NCBI RefSeq assembly: GCF_014655715.1
Contig: NZ_BNBM01000011.1
Location: 1 to 64,000 of the forward strand
Source: Streptomyces lanatus
GTDB taxonomy: Bacteria > Actinomycetota > Actinomycetes > Streptomycetales > Streptomycetaceae
DNA length: 64,000 nucleotides
Direction: 5' to 3'
Numbering within the stretch: the stretch's first letter is position 1; the number at the start of each line of letters is the position of its first letter. Of the stretch, positions 48,834 through 57,314 are shown in pieces. The notes under the pieces were generated by a model. The model was not told where the DNA came from, ran no database searches, and saw only the letters and a program-made list of their open reading frames with translations. The position numbers and the translations under genes were made by a program.

Positions 48834-51074
48834 ATGGGGGACAGCAGGCTGATCCAGGGCCGGTACCGGCTGCTCGAACTGATCGGGCGCGGCGGTATGG
48901 GCGAGGTGTGGCGTGCGCGCGACGAGTCACTGGGCCGGCATGTCGCCGTCAAGTGCCTCAAACCGCTGGGGCCCCACCACGACCACTCCTTCACCCGTGT
49001 CCTGCGGGAACGGTTTCGCCGCGAGGCCCGGGTGGCCGCCGCCCTCCAGCACCGCGGAGTGACCGTCGTCCATGACTTCGGCGAGTCCGACGGCATCCTC
49101 TTCCTGGTCATGGAGCTGCTCCAGGGCCGCAACCTCAGCCAGCTCCTGGAGGACAACAAACACCACCCGCTGCCCGTCCCGGACGTCGTCGAGATCGCCG
49201 ACCAGGTCGCCGCCGCCCTCGCCTACACCCACCAGCAGGGCATCGTGCACCGCGACCTGAAGCCGGCGAACATCATGCGGCTCCCCGACGGCACCGTGAA
49301 GATCTGCGACTTCGGCATAGCGCGCCTCGCCCACGACATCGGCTTCACCTCCCGGCTGACCGGCACCGGCATCGCCATGGGCACACCGCACTACATGTCA
49401 CCGGAACAGATCGGCGGCGAGGAGGTGGACCAGCGCAGCGACCTCTACTCGCTGGGCTGCGTGCTGTACGAGATCGCCACCGGGGTACCGCCGTTCGATC
49501 TCGACGACCCCTGGGCGATCCTCGTCGGCCACCGCGACACCCCGCCCCGCCCGCCACGCAGCCACCGCGCCGAACTGCCCGCCTACTTCGAGCAGGTCAT
49601 CCTCGACCTGCTGGCCAAACGCCCCGAGGAACGCCCGCACGACGGACGCGAGTTGGGCCGCCGGATCGGGGCGGGCCGTACGACACCGGAGTACGTGCCC
49701 ACCGTCGTCACCCCGCAGCCGGCCCTGACACCCGCCGAACCCGTGGCCCGCCAGCCCCGCATGCCGTCCTGGACCCGTGGCATGACCACCGGCCACAAGG
49801 CCACCGGCGCCGGACTGCGCACCACACCCCCGGACGCCGGAGCCGGCCTGACCGGCGAGTGGATCCCGCGGTCCGCCACCGGACGCCGCGACGAGAGAGC
49901 CGTATCCGAGGAGCCGCCCGCGCCGTCCGCGGCGACGCTCACCGCGCTCGCCGCCCGCCACAACGCCGGGCTCAGCCTCGGCCGGCTCGGCCGCTGGACG
50001 GAGGCGGGCGAGGTGCACCGGGCCGTCGCCGCCGAGCGCGAGCACCTGCTCGGCCCGGACCACCCCGACACCCTCGCCAGCCGCTACGAGCTCGCCTTCA
50101 CGCTCAGCCGCACCGGCCGCGCCGCCGACGCCCTGCGCGAGTACAAGCACGTCGCCCGCGCCCGCAGCCTCGCCCTCGGCCCCGACCACCCCGACACACT
50201 CGCCGCCCGCCAGGAAATGGCGTACGTACTGGGCCAGTTGGGCCGCCACTTCGACGCGCACCAGGTCTACACATCGGTGCTCGTGGCTCGCGAGCGCGCC
50301 ATGGGCGCCGACCACCCCGACACCCTCCGCTGCCGCCACAACCTCGCCTTCAACCTCAGCAGGCTGGGCCGCCTGGAGGACTCGTACCGTATGGCCGACG
50401 AGGTAGCGGTGGCCCGCGCCCGCATCCTCGGCCCGCACCATCCCGACACGCTGGTCACGCGCTACGAAGTCGCCTACGCGCTCGGCCAGTTGGGCCGCTG
50501 GGCGGAAGCCCTGCAGACCTACGGCGAGGTCGCCGAGGCCCGTGCCCAGGCCCTCGGCCCCGATCACCCGGACACGCTCGCCGCCCGCTACGAGGTCGGC
50601 ATCAGCCTCGGCCGCCTGGGCCGCAGCGCGGAGGCGCTCCGGCTCTACCGCGACCTCGTCGACGACCGGACCCGTGTCCACGGCACCGCCCACCCCGAGA
50701 CCCTGCGCGCCCGCCACGGCCTCGGCGTCAACCTCGGCCGCCTCGGCCGCTGGGAGGAGGCCCTCGCCGAGTCCCGCGACGTGTGCGCGATCCGTGAGCG
50801 AGTACTGGGCGCCGACCACCCGGACACCCTGGTCAGCCGCCGCGAGGTCGCCGTGAGCCTCGGCTGGCTGGGCCGCTGGCCCGACGCGCTCACCGAGTAC
50901 CGCACGGTGGCCGCCGCCCGCGAACGCGTCCTCGGCGCCGACCACCCCGACACCCTCGCCAGCCGCAACGACGAGGCCCACTGCCTCCAGCAGCTGGGGC
51001 GGGAGGCGGAGGCGGTCGAGCTGTACCGGAGGGTGGCGGTGCTGCGGCAGCAGCGGGCGACGGGCGGCCCCTGA
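48834..51074 (+). CDS. Ser/Thr protein kinase with C-terminal TPR domain
   Basis: This 746-residue protein starts at ATG 48834. The kinase domain (about 10-285) has the glycine loop IGRGGMGEVWRARD, VAVK lysine, HRDLKPAN catalytic loop, CDFGIARL, and APE-like SPEQIGG. There is no PASTA domain and no transmembrane segment; an unstructured Pro/Thr-rich linker (about 285-360) leads into roughly nine 42-residue TPR-type repeats, each with the consensus G-(A/P)-D-H-P-D-T-L and LGRW. The repeats occupy the C-terminal half and probably bind a protein partner. It would be cytosolic. Confidence 0.9.
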   Translation: MGDSRLIQGRYRLLELIGRGGMGEVWRARDESLGRHVAVKCLKPLGPHHDHSFTRVLRERFRREARVAAALQHRGVTVVHDFGESDGILFLVMELLQGRNLSQLLEDNKHHPLPVPDVVEIADQVAAALAYTHQQGIVHRDLKPANIMRLPDGTVKICDFGIARLAHDIGFTSRLTGTGIAMGTPHYMSPEQIGGEEVDQRSDLYSLGCVLYEIATGVPPFDLDDPWAILVGHRDTPPRPPRSHRAELPAYFEQVILDLLAKRPEERPHDGRELGRRIGAGRTTPEYVPTVVTPQPALTPAEPVARQPRMPSWTRGMTTGHKATGAGLRTTPPDAGAGLTGEWIPRSATGRRDERAVSEEPPAPSAATLTALAARHNAGLSLGRLGRWTEAGEVHRAVAAEREHLLGPDHPDTLASRYELAFTLSRTGRAADALREYKHVARARSLALGPDHPDTLAARQEMAYVLGQLGRHFDAHQVYTSVLVARERAMGADHPDTLRCRHNLAFNLSRLGRLEDSYRMADEVAVARARILGPHHPDTLVTRYEVAYALGQLGRWAEALQTYGEVAEARAQALGPDHPDTLAARYEVGISLGRLGRSAEALRLYRDLVDDRTRVHGTAHPETLRARHGLGVNLGRLGRWEEALAESRDVCAIRERVLGADHPDTLVSRREVAVSLGWLGRWPDALTEYRTVAAARERVLGADHPDTLASRNDEAHCLQQLGREAEAVELYRRVAVLRQQRATGGP

Positions 51075-51130
51075 CTCCGGACGCGCGCGCATCTCTGGCC
51101 CACCTAGATCATCACGTGTTACGAAGAACC

Positions 51131-52708
51131 ATGCCTGCACACGAGGGAACCCCGGGACACCGTACGTACGACGCCGTCATCGTCGGCGGAGGGCACAACG
51201 GCCTGGTCGCCGCCGCCTACCTGGCCCGGGCCGGGCGGTCCGTGCTGGTGCTTGAGCGGCTGGACCACACGGGCGGTGCCGCCGTCTCCACCCGGCCGTT
51301 CGCCGGGATCGACGCACGGCTGTCCCGTTACTCCTACCTGGTCAGCCTGCTGCCGAAGAAGATCGTCCGGGACCTCGGCCTGGATTTCCGGATCCGCACC
51401 CGCGATGTGTCCTCCTACACGCCCGTGGAACGCGACGGGCACTCAACCGGACTACTGGTGGGCGGCGGCGAACGGCGTACCCGGGAGGCCTTCGAACGAC
51501 TGACCGGCGGCGAGCGCGAGTACGCGGCCTGGCAGCGCTTCTACGGCATGACAGGCGAGGTCGCCCGCCGAGTCTTCCCGACGCTCACCGAACCCCTGCC
51601 CAGCCGCGAGGAACTGCGCCGCCGGGTGGACGACGAGGACGCCTGGCGCATCCTCTTCGAGGAGCCGATCGGCGTCGCGATCGAGGACCGCTTCACCGAC
51701 GACCTGGTGCGGGGCGTGGTCCTCACGGACGCCCTGATCGGCACCTTCGCCGACGCCCATGACACCTCGCTCAAGCAGAACCGTTGCTTCCTGTACCACG
51801 TGATCGGCGGTGGCACCGGCGACTGGGACGTCCCCGTCGGCGGCATGGGCGCCCTCACCGACGCCCTCGCCACGGCCGCGCGCGACGCGGGGGCCGTGAT
51901 CGTCACCGGGCACGAGGCGGTACGGATCGACACCGACGGCCGTACGGCGGAGGTCAGCTTCCGTACGGCGGACGGCGAGGGCGTCGCCGCCGCCCGGCAC
52001 GTCCTGGTGAACGCCTCCCCGCAGGACCTGGCCGCCCTCACCGGCGACACGCCCCCGGCCCCGGCCGAGGGCGCCCAGCTCAAGGTGAACATGCTGCTCA
52101 AGCGCCTGCCCCGATTGCGCGACAGCTCCGTCGACCCGCGCGAGGCGTTCTCCGGCACCTTCCACATCGCCGAGGGCTATGACCAGCTGGCCGCCGCCCA
52201 CGCCCAGGCCGCCGCCGGCGAACTCCCCGCCGCGCCCCCGTCCGAGATCTACTGCCACTCGCTGACCGACCCGACCATCCTCGCCCCCGACCTGGTCGAA
52301 CAGGGCTACCAGACCCTCACCCTCTTCGGCCTGCACACCCCGGCGAGGCTCTTCGCGCACGACAACGACGCCGTACGCGAGGAACTCCTGAAGTCGACCC
52401 TCGCCCAGCTCGACGCCCACCTCGCCGAGCCGATCGCCGACTGCCTGGCGACCGACGCCGACGGCCGGCCTTGCATCGAGGCGAAGACCCCGCTCGACCT
52501 GGAGCGCGACCTGCGCCTGCCCGGTGGCAACATCTTCCACCGCGACCTCGCCTGGCCGTACGCCCAGGAAGGCACGGGCCGTTGGGGCGTGGAGACCCCG
52601 CACGCGAACGTGCTGCTGTGCGGGGCCGGCGCGGTGCGCGGAGGAGGGGTGAGCGGGGTGCCCGGACACAACGCGGCGATGGCGGTGCTGGAGGCGGAAC
52701 AGAGCTGA
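51131..52708 (+). CDS. Phytoene-desaturase-like FAD oxidoreductase
   Basis: This 525-residue flavoprotein starts at ATG 51131 (MPAHEGTPGHRTYDAVIVGGGHNGLVAAAYLARAG). The dinucleotide motif IVGGGHNGLVAAAYLARAG and the ERLDHTGGAAVS segment identify the NAD(P)/FAD-dependent desaturase/CrtI-like family (PYROXD2 type), which is conserved in many bacteria without carotenoid genes nearby. The C-terminal FAD part is LLCGAGAVRGGGVSGVPGHNAAMAVLEA. There are no carotenoid genes here, so the substrate is unknown. Confidence 0.87.
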   Translation: MPAHEGTPGHRTYDAVIVGGGHNGLVAAAYLARAGRSVLVLERLDHTGGAAVSTRPFAGIDARLSRYSYLVSLLPKKIVRDLGLDFRIRTRDVSSYTPVERDGHSTGLLVGGGERRTREAFERLTGGEREYAAWQRFYGMTGEVARRVFPTLTEPLPSREELRRRVDDEDAWRILFEEPIGVAIEDRFTDDLVRGVVLTDALIGTFADAHDTSLKQNRCFLYHVIGGGTGDWDVPVGGMGALTDALATAARDAGAVIVTGHEAVRIDTDGRTAEVSFRTADGEGVAAARHVLVNASPQDLAALTGDTPPAPAEGAQLKVNMLLKRLPRLRDSSVDPREAFSGTFHIAEGYDQLAAAHAQAAAGELPAAPPSEIYCHSLTDPTILAPDLVEQGYQTLTLFGLHTPARLFAHDNDAVREELLKSTLAQLDAHLAEPIADCLATDADGRPCIEAKTPLDLERDLRLPGGNIFHRDLAWPYAQEGTGRWGVETPHANVLLCGAGAVRGGGVSGVPGHNAAMAVLEAEQS

Positions 52709-52712
52709 GCCG

Positions 52713-54476
52713 TCAGTCCGCCGACGCCGTCCAGCCACTCGCGCTGATCCGCGCCGCGTCCGCCGGCCGGGCCTCGTCGAAGAGGACGGTGTCCGCTCTC
52801 TCCACGCGCAGCCCGTCGACGTACCCGCCCCGGCCCACGTACAGCCGGTCGGTGCTGTACCTCCAGCGGAGCGTCAGCTGCCGATGCTCGGGCAGCCGTG
52901 CCGTGAGCCGGTGCCAAACGCGGCCGGACCAGCCGGTGACCGTGCCGGTCGGGTGGGCCTGCGGCGGCTCGCCGTGGCGGCTCGTCGTGAACGGCAGCGG
53001 TTGCCAGGTGGTGCCGTCGGTCGTCGCCTCCAGGGTGAGCCCGTCCGCTTGGGGTTCGGTGTCCCACCAAAGTGCGCAGCACAGCCGCGCGTCGCCACCG
53101 AACGTGTCGAGCGCGGGGAGCGCGAGGGTCGCGGTCGTGGCGGTCGCCATGCCCGAGAACCATGCCGTACGACCGTGTCGTGGGCGTACGGGCACGGCGC
53201 GCGCCATGTTGTTGGCGGCGGCGACCCGGGGCGCCGAGCCGGTCCGCCAACTGCGCACCGGGTGGACCGAGTTGCCCAGCACGATCAGGAACGAGTCGGT
53301 CGTGGGGTCGAGGACGAGCGAGGTGCCGGTGAAGCCGGTGTGTCCGGCGGTGCGCGGGGTCGCCATCGCGCCCATGTACCAGTGCTGGTAGAGCTCGAAA
53401 CCGAGGCCGTGCTCGTCGCCGGGGAAGTTGGTGTTGAAGTCGGTGAACATCAGGTCGACCGACTCCGGCTCGAGGATGCGGGAGCGGCCGTAGGCACCGC
53501 CGTTGAGCAGCGTCCTGCCGAGGACCGCGAGGTCCCACGCGTTCGAGAACACGCCCGCGTGGCCCGCGACCCCGCCGAGGCTGAAGGCGTTCTCGTCGTG
53601 CACATCGCCCCAGACGAGACCCCGGTCAAGGCCTGACCAGGGTTTGCGGGCGTCCTCGGTGGCGGCGATCCTCGGCTTCCAGGCGGCGGGCGGGTTGTAG
53701 CGGGTGCGGCGCATGCCGAGCGGGCCGGTGATGTCCTCGTGGAGGAGCGTGTCCAGGCTGCGGCCGGTGATCTCCTCCAGGACCAGCTGGAGGGAGATCA
53801 GGTTCAGGTCCGAGTAGAGGTACGCGGTCCCCGGCGGGTTCAGCGGCGCCTCGTTCCAGATGAGCTGGAGCTTTTCCTCGTACGTCGGCGCTGCGTACAG
53901 CGGGATCCAGGGGCGGAACCCCGAGGTGTGGGTGAGGAGCTGACGGATCGTGATGTCCTGCTTGCCCGCGCGACCGAAGTCGGGGAGGTACGAGGCGACC
54001 TTCGCCTCCAGCCCCAGGTTGCCCCGCTCGATCTGCTGTACGGCGAGGATCGAGGTGAACAGCTTGGAGACCGAGGCCAGATCGAAGACGGTGTCCTGAG
54101 ACATGGGCAGCTGCTGGTCGGCCGGGAACTCGACGCCGGTGTCGGTCTTCTCGTCGTACGCCGCATAGCGCACCGCCATGCCGATCGGCTCGTGCAGCGC
54201 CACGGTGCCGCCACGGCCGGCGAGCAGCACGGCGCCCGCGTACCAGGGGTACTTGGGGGAGGGGCCCAGGAACGCCTCAGCGTCGGTGACGAGTTGGCGG
54301 AGGTGAGAGGGGAGGAGGCCTGCACGTTCGGGGGAGCCGTGGCGCAAGGTGGTACGGCGGGCGTTCTCGGTGGCGGCCGCCGGTCCTGCGGGTAAGGGGG
54401 CGATGGCCAGGGCGCCGCCCAGGGCCAGGGTTCCCAGCTGACGGCGGGTAAGTCTCGGGATCACCTCATCGGTCAT
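52713..54476 (-). CDS. Tat-exported serine hydrolase, beta-lactamase class C family
   Basis: This 587-residue protein starts at ATG 54476 with a twin-arginine-like leader (RLTRRQLGTLALGGALAIAPLPAG). SxxK is SVSK in FDLASVSKLFTSILAVQQIE, the YxN-like motif is YSDLN, and the third motif is HTGFTG. After the catalytic domain (about residues 40-430) a separate ~150-residue C-terminal domain follows, with beta-rich segments such as FTTSRHGEPPQAHPTGTVTGWSGRVW. The family includes esterases, D-aminopeptidases and peptidoglycan-linked hydrolases; substrate unknown. Confidence 0.88.
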   Translation of the reverse strand: MTDEVIPRLTRRQLGTLALGGALAIAPLPAGPAAATENARRTTLRHGSPERAGLLPSHLRQLVTDAEAFLGPSPKYPWYAGAVLLAGRGGTVALHEPIGMAVRYAAYDEKTDTGVEFPADQQLPMSQDTVFDLASVSKLFTSILAVQQIERGNLGLEAKVASYLPDFGRAGKQDITIRQLLTHTSGFRPWIPLYAAPTYEEKLQLIWNEAPLNPPGTAYLYSDLNLISLQLVLEEITGRSLDTLLHEDITGPLGMRRTRYNPPAAWKPRIAATEDARKPWSGLDRGLVWGDVHDENAFSLGGVAGHAGVFSNAWDLAVLGRTLLNGGAYGRSRILEPESVDLMFTDFNTNFPGDEHGLGFELYQHWYMGAMATPRTAGHTGFTGTSLVLDPTTDSFLIVLGNSVHPVRSWRTGSAPRVAAANNMARAVPVRPRHGRTAWFSGMATATTATLALPALDTFGGDARLCCALWWDTEPQADGLTLEATTDGTTWQPLPFTTSRHGEPPQAHPTGTVTGWSGRVWHRLTARLPEHRQLTLRWRYSTDRLYVGRGGYVDGLRVERADTVLFDEARPADAARISASGWTASAD

Positions 54477-54548
54477 CGTGAAACCTTGCTGTCGGGGGGT
54501 GGCCGTGTCAATGAGGCGTGCGTGCCCCGTCCCAGGGGCGGCAGAAAA

Positions 54549-54563
54549 CTGACGGAGCATCAG
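54549..54563. promoter_or_regulatory. Inverted repeat upstream of the nitronate monooxygenase operon
   Basis: CTGACG-GAG-CATCAG is an imperfect palindrome (5 of 6 pairs) 44-58 bp before the gene start, in promoter position. This CTGACGnnnCGTCAG-like shape recurs in front of actinobacterial lipid-catabolic genes, in my recollection, but the regulator is not identified. Confidence 0.45.
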
Positions 54564-54606
54564 AAAGCCCCTTCCCTCCTCCGGAGGACTCCGGCATCCT
54601 GCGCCC

Positions 54607-55716
54607 ATGCAGACGGAGCTGAGCAACAAACTGGGAATCGAGCACGCCCTTTTCGGCTTCACGCCGTTCCCCGCCGTCGCCGCGGCCATCAGCCGGGCCG
54701 GCGGTTTCGGAGTGCTCGGCGCGGTCCGCTACACCGCCCCCGACGACCTCAAACGCGACCTCGACTGGATCGAGGCACATGTCGACGGGCGGCCCTACGG
54801 CCTGGACGTCGTCATGCCGGCGAAGAAGGTGGAGGGCGTCACCGAGGCCGACGTGGAGGCGATGATCCCTGAGGGGCACCGGCAGTTCGTCCAGGACACT
54901 CTCGCCAAGTACGGCGTGCCCGAACTCGCCGAGGGGGAGGCCTCCGGCTGGCGTATCACCGGCTGGATGGAGCAGGTCGCCCGCACCCAGCTCGACGTCG
55001 CCTTCGACTACCCCATCAAGCTGCTCGCCAACGCCCTCGGCTCACCGCCCGCTGACGTCGTGGAGCGCGCCCATGACCGCGGTGTCCTCGTCGCCGCGCT
55101 CGCGGGCAGCGCCCGGCATGCCCGCAAGCACAAGGAGGCGGGCATCGACATCGTCGTCGCCCAGGGATACGAGGCCGGCGGCCACACCGGTGAGATCGCC
55201 TCCATGGTGCTCACCCCCGAAGTGGTGGAAGCGGTCGACCCGCTGCCCGTGCTCGCGGCCGGGGGCATCGGCAGCGGCCAACAGGTGGCTGCCGCGCTCA
55301 GTCTCGGCGCCCAGGGTGTGTGGTTGGGCTCCATATGGCTGACCACCACAGAAGCCGATATGCACTCACCCGGCCTGACGGCGAAGCTGCTCGCCGCCGG
55401 CTCCGGCGACACCGTCCGCTCCCGGGCCCTGACCGGGAAGCCCGCACGCCAGCTGCGCACCGAGTGGACCGACGCCTGGGACGACCCGAACGGACCCGGC
55501 ACCCTCCCCATGCCCCTCCAGGGACTCCTCGTGGCCGACGCCGTCTCCCGGATCCAGAAGTACGAGGTCGCACCGCTGCTCGGCACACCCGTCGGCCAGA
55601 TCGTCGGCCGTATGAACAGCGAACGCACCGTCCAGGCCGTCGTCGACGACCTCACCCGGGGCTTCGAGCAGGCCGTCGACCGCATCAACCGCATCGCCGG
55701 AAGGAGCGGCCAGTGA
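54607..55716 (+). CDS. NAD(P)H-dependent flavin oxidoreductase / nitronate monooxygenase family
   Basis: This 369-residue FMN TIM-barrel protein of the 2-nitropropane dioxygenase family starts at ATG 54607 after GGAGG (54582). FMN phosphate-binding segments are VAQGYEAGGHTGEIASM and VLAAGGIGSGQQVAAALSLGAQGVWLGSIWLTTTEAD. Its end overlaps the acyl-CoA synthetase start by GTGA, so the pair is coexpressed. Streptomyces members of this class often sit with acyl-CoA genes, and the function may be in CoA-ester metabolism rather than nitronate oxidation. Confidence 0.87.
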   Translation: MQTELSNKLGIEHALFGFTPFPAVAAAISRAGGFGVLGAVRYTAPDDLKRDLDWIEAHVDGRPYGLDVVMPAKKVEGVTEADVEAMIPEGHRQFVQDTLAKYGVPELAEGEASGWRITGWMEQVARTQLDVAFDYPIKLLANALGSPPADVVERAHDRGVLVAALAGSARHARKHKEAGIDIVVAQGYEAGGHTGEIASMVLTPEVVEAVDPLPVLAAGGIGSGQQVAAALSLGAQGVWLGSIWLTTTEADMHSPGLTAKLLAAGSGDTVRSRALTGKPARQLRTEWTDAWDDPNGPGTLPMPLQGLLVADAVSRIQKYEVAPLLGTPVGQIVGRMNSERTVQAVVDDLTRGFEQAVDRINRIAGRSGQ

Positions 55717-57290
55717 CCAGCACCTCCGCCGCACACGCCGTCAGCACCCCGCCCGTGGGCTTCTGGGCCCAGGCCACCGCCGACCCCGACCGCACGGTCC
55801 TCGTCGCGCCCGACGGAGAGGCCTGGACCGCAGGACGCCTGCACGAGGCCACCAACCGCCTAGTGCACGGCCTGCGCACGGCGGGCCTGCGGCGCGGCGA
55901 CGCCTTCGCGGTCGTCCTCCCCAACGGCGTCGAGTTCTTCACGGCCTACCTGGCCGCGTCCCAGGCCGGCTTCTACCTGGTCCCCGTCAACCATCACTTC
56001 GTAGGCCCCGAGATCGCCTGGATCGTCGCCGACTCCGGCGCCAAGGTGCTCATCGCCCATGAGCGCTACGCCGAGCCCGCCCGCCAGGCCGCCGAGGAAG
56101 CGGGCCTTCCGGCCGACCACCGGTACGCGGTCGGCGAGGTCGAGGGCTTCCGGCCGTACGCCGAACTCCTCGAAGGACAACCGGAGTCGGCGCCCGACGA
56201 CCGCACCCTCGGCTGGGTCATGAACTACACCTCCGGCACCACAGGGCGCCCCCGCGGCATCCGCCGCCCGCTGTCCGGCAAACTCCCCGAAGAGGCCTAC
56301 CTGGGCGGCTTCCTCGGCATCTTCGGCATCAAACCGTTCGACGACAATGTGCACCTCGTCTGCTCACCGCTGTACCACACAGCAGTGCTCCAGTTCGCGG
56401 GCGCATCCCTCCACATAGGGCACCGCCTGGTGCTGATGGACAAGTGGACGCCCGAAGAGATGCTCCGTGTCATCGACACACACAAGTGCACCCACACCCA
56501 TATGGTCCCGACCCAGTTCCACCGTCTGCTCGCCCTCCCGGAGGGGATACGGGCCAGCTACGACGTCTCCTCCATGCGGCACGCCATCCATGGCGCCGCC
56601 CCCTGCCCGGACCATGTGAAGCGGGCCATGCTCGACTGGTGGGGCCCCTGTGTGGAGGAGTACTACGCCGCGAGCGAGGGCGGTGGTGCCTTCGCGACCG
56701 CCGAGGACTGGCTGAAGAAGCCCGGCACGGTGGGCAAGGCCTGGCCGATCAGCGAACTCGCCGTCTTCGACGACGACGGCAACCGGCTCCCGCCGGGTGA
56801 ACTCGGCACCGTCTACCTCAAGATGAACACCGGCGGCTTCGCCTACCACAAGGACGAGGCGAAGACGAAGAAGAACCGCATCGGGGACTTCTTCACGGTC
56901 GGCGACCTCGGCTATCTCGACGAGGACGGCTATCTCTTCCTCCGCGACCGCAAGATCGACATGATCATCTCCGGTGGGGTCAACATCTACCCGGCCGAGA
57001 TCGAGTCCGTCCTGCTCGCCCACCCGGCCGTCGCCGACGCCGCCGCATTCGGCATCCCCCATGACGACTGGGGCGAGGAGGTCAAGGCCGTCGTCGAGCC
57101 GGCCCCCGGACATGAACCCGGCCCCGACCTCGCCGCCGCCGTACTCGACCACTGCGCGGGACAGCTCGCCGGCTACAAGCGGCCCAAGAGCGTCGACTTC
57201 ATCACCGAGATGCCGCGCGATCCCAACGGCAAGCTGTACAAGCGGCGGCTGCGCGATCCGTACTGGGAGGGGCGCACCCGGCCGGTGTGA
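55713..57290 (+). CDS. Acyl-CoA synthetase (AMP-forming)
   Basis: This 525-residue adenylate-forming enzyme starts at GTG 55713, which overlaps the preceding stop. Motif A3 is YTSGTTGRPRGIRRP, A5 is YYAASEGGG, A7/A8 is VGDLGYLDEDGYLFLRDRKIDMIISGGVNIYPAEIE, and the catalytic Lys is in RDPNGKLYKRRLRDPYW. It activates a carboxylic acid to an acyl-AMP and then acyl-CoA; similarity to the FadD group suggests medium or aromatic chain acids. Its partner in the operon is the nitronate monooxygenase-type protein. Confidence 0.92.
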   Translation: MTSTSAAHAVSTPPVGFWAQATADPDRTVLVAPDGEAWTAGRLHEATNRLVHGLRTAGLRRGDAFAVVLPNGVEFFTAYLAASQAGFYLVPVNHHFVGPEIAWIVADSGAKVLIAHERYAEPARQAAEEAGLPADHRYAVGEVEGFRPYAELLEGQPESAPDDRTLGWVMNYTSGTTGRPRGIRRPLSGKLPEEAYLGGFLGIFGIKPFDDNVHLVCSPLYHTAVLQFAGASLHIGHRLVLMDKWTPEEMLRVIDTHKCTHTHMVPTQFHRLLALPEGIRASYDVSSMRHAIHGAAPCPDHVKRAMLDWWGPCVEEYYAASEGGGAFATAEDWLKKPGTVGKAWPISELAVFDDDGNRLPPGELGTVYLKMNTGGFAYHKDEAKTKKNRIGDFFTVGDLGYLDEDGYLFLRDRKIDMIISGGVNIYPAEIESVLLAHPAVADAAAFGIPHDDWGEEVKAVVEPAPGHEPGPDLAAAVLDHCAGQLAGYKRPKSVDFITEMPRDPNGKLYKRRLRDPYWEGRTRPV

Positions 57291-57314
57291 TCGTGGGCGC
57301 GGGGCGTCAGCGGG

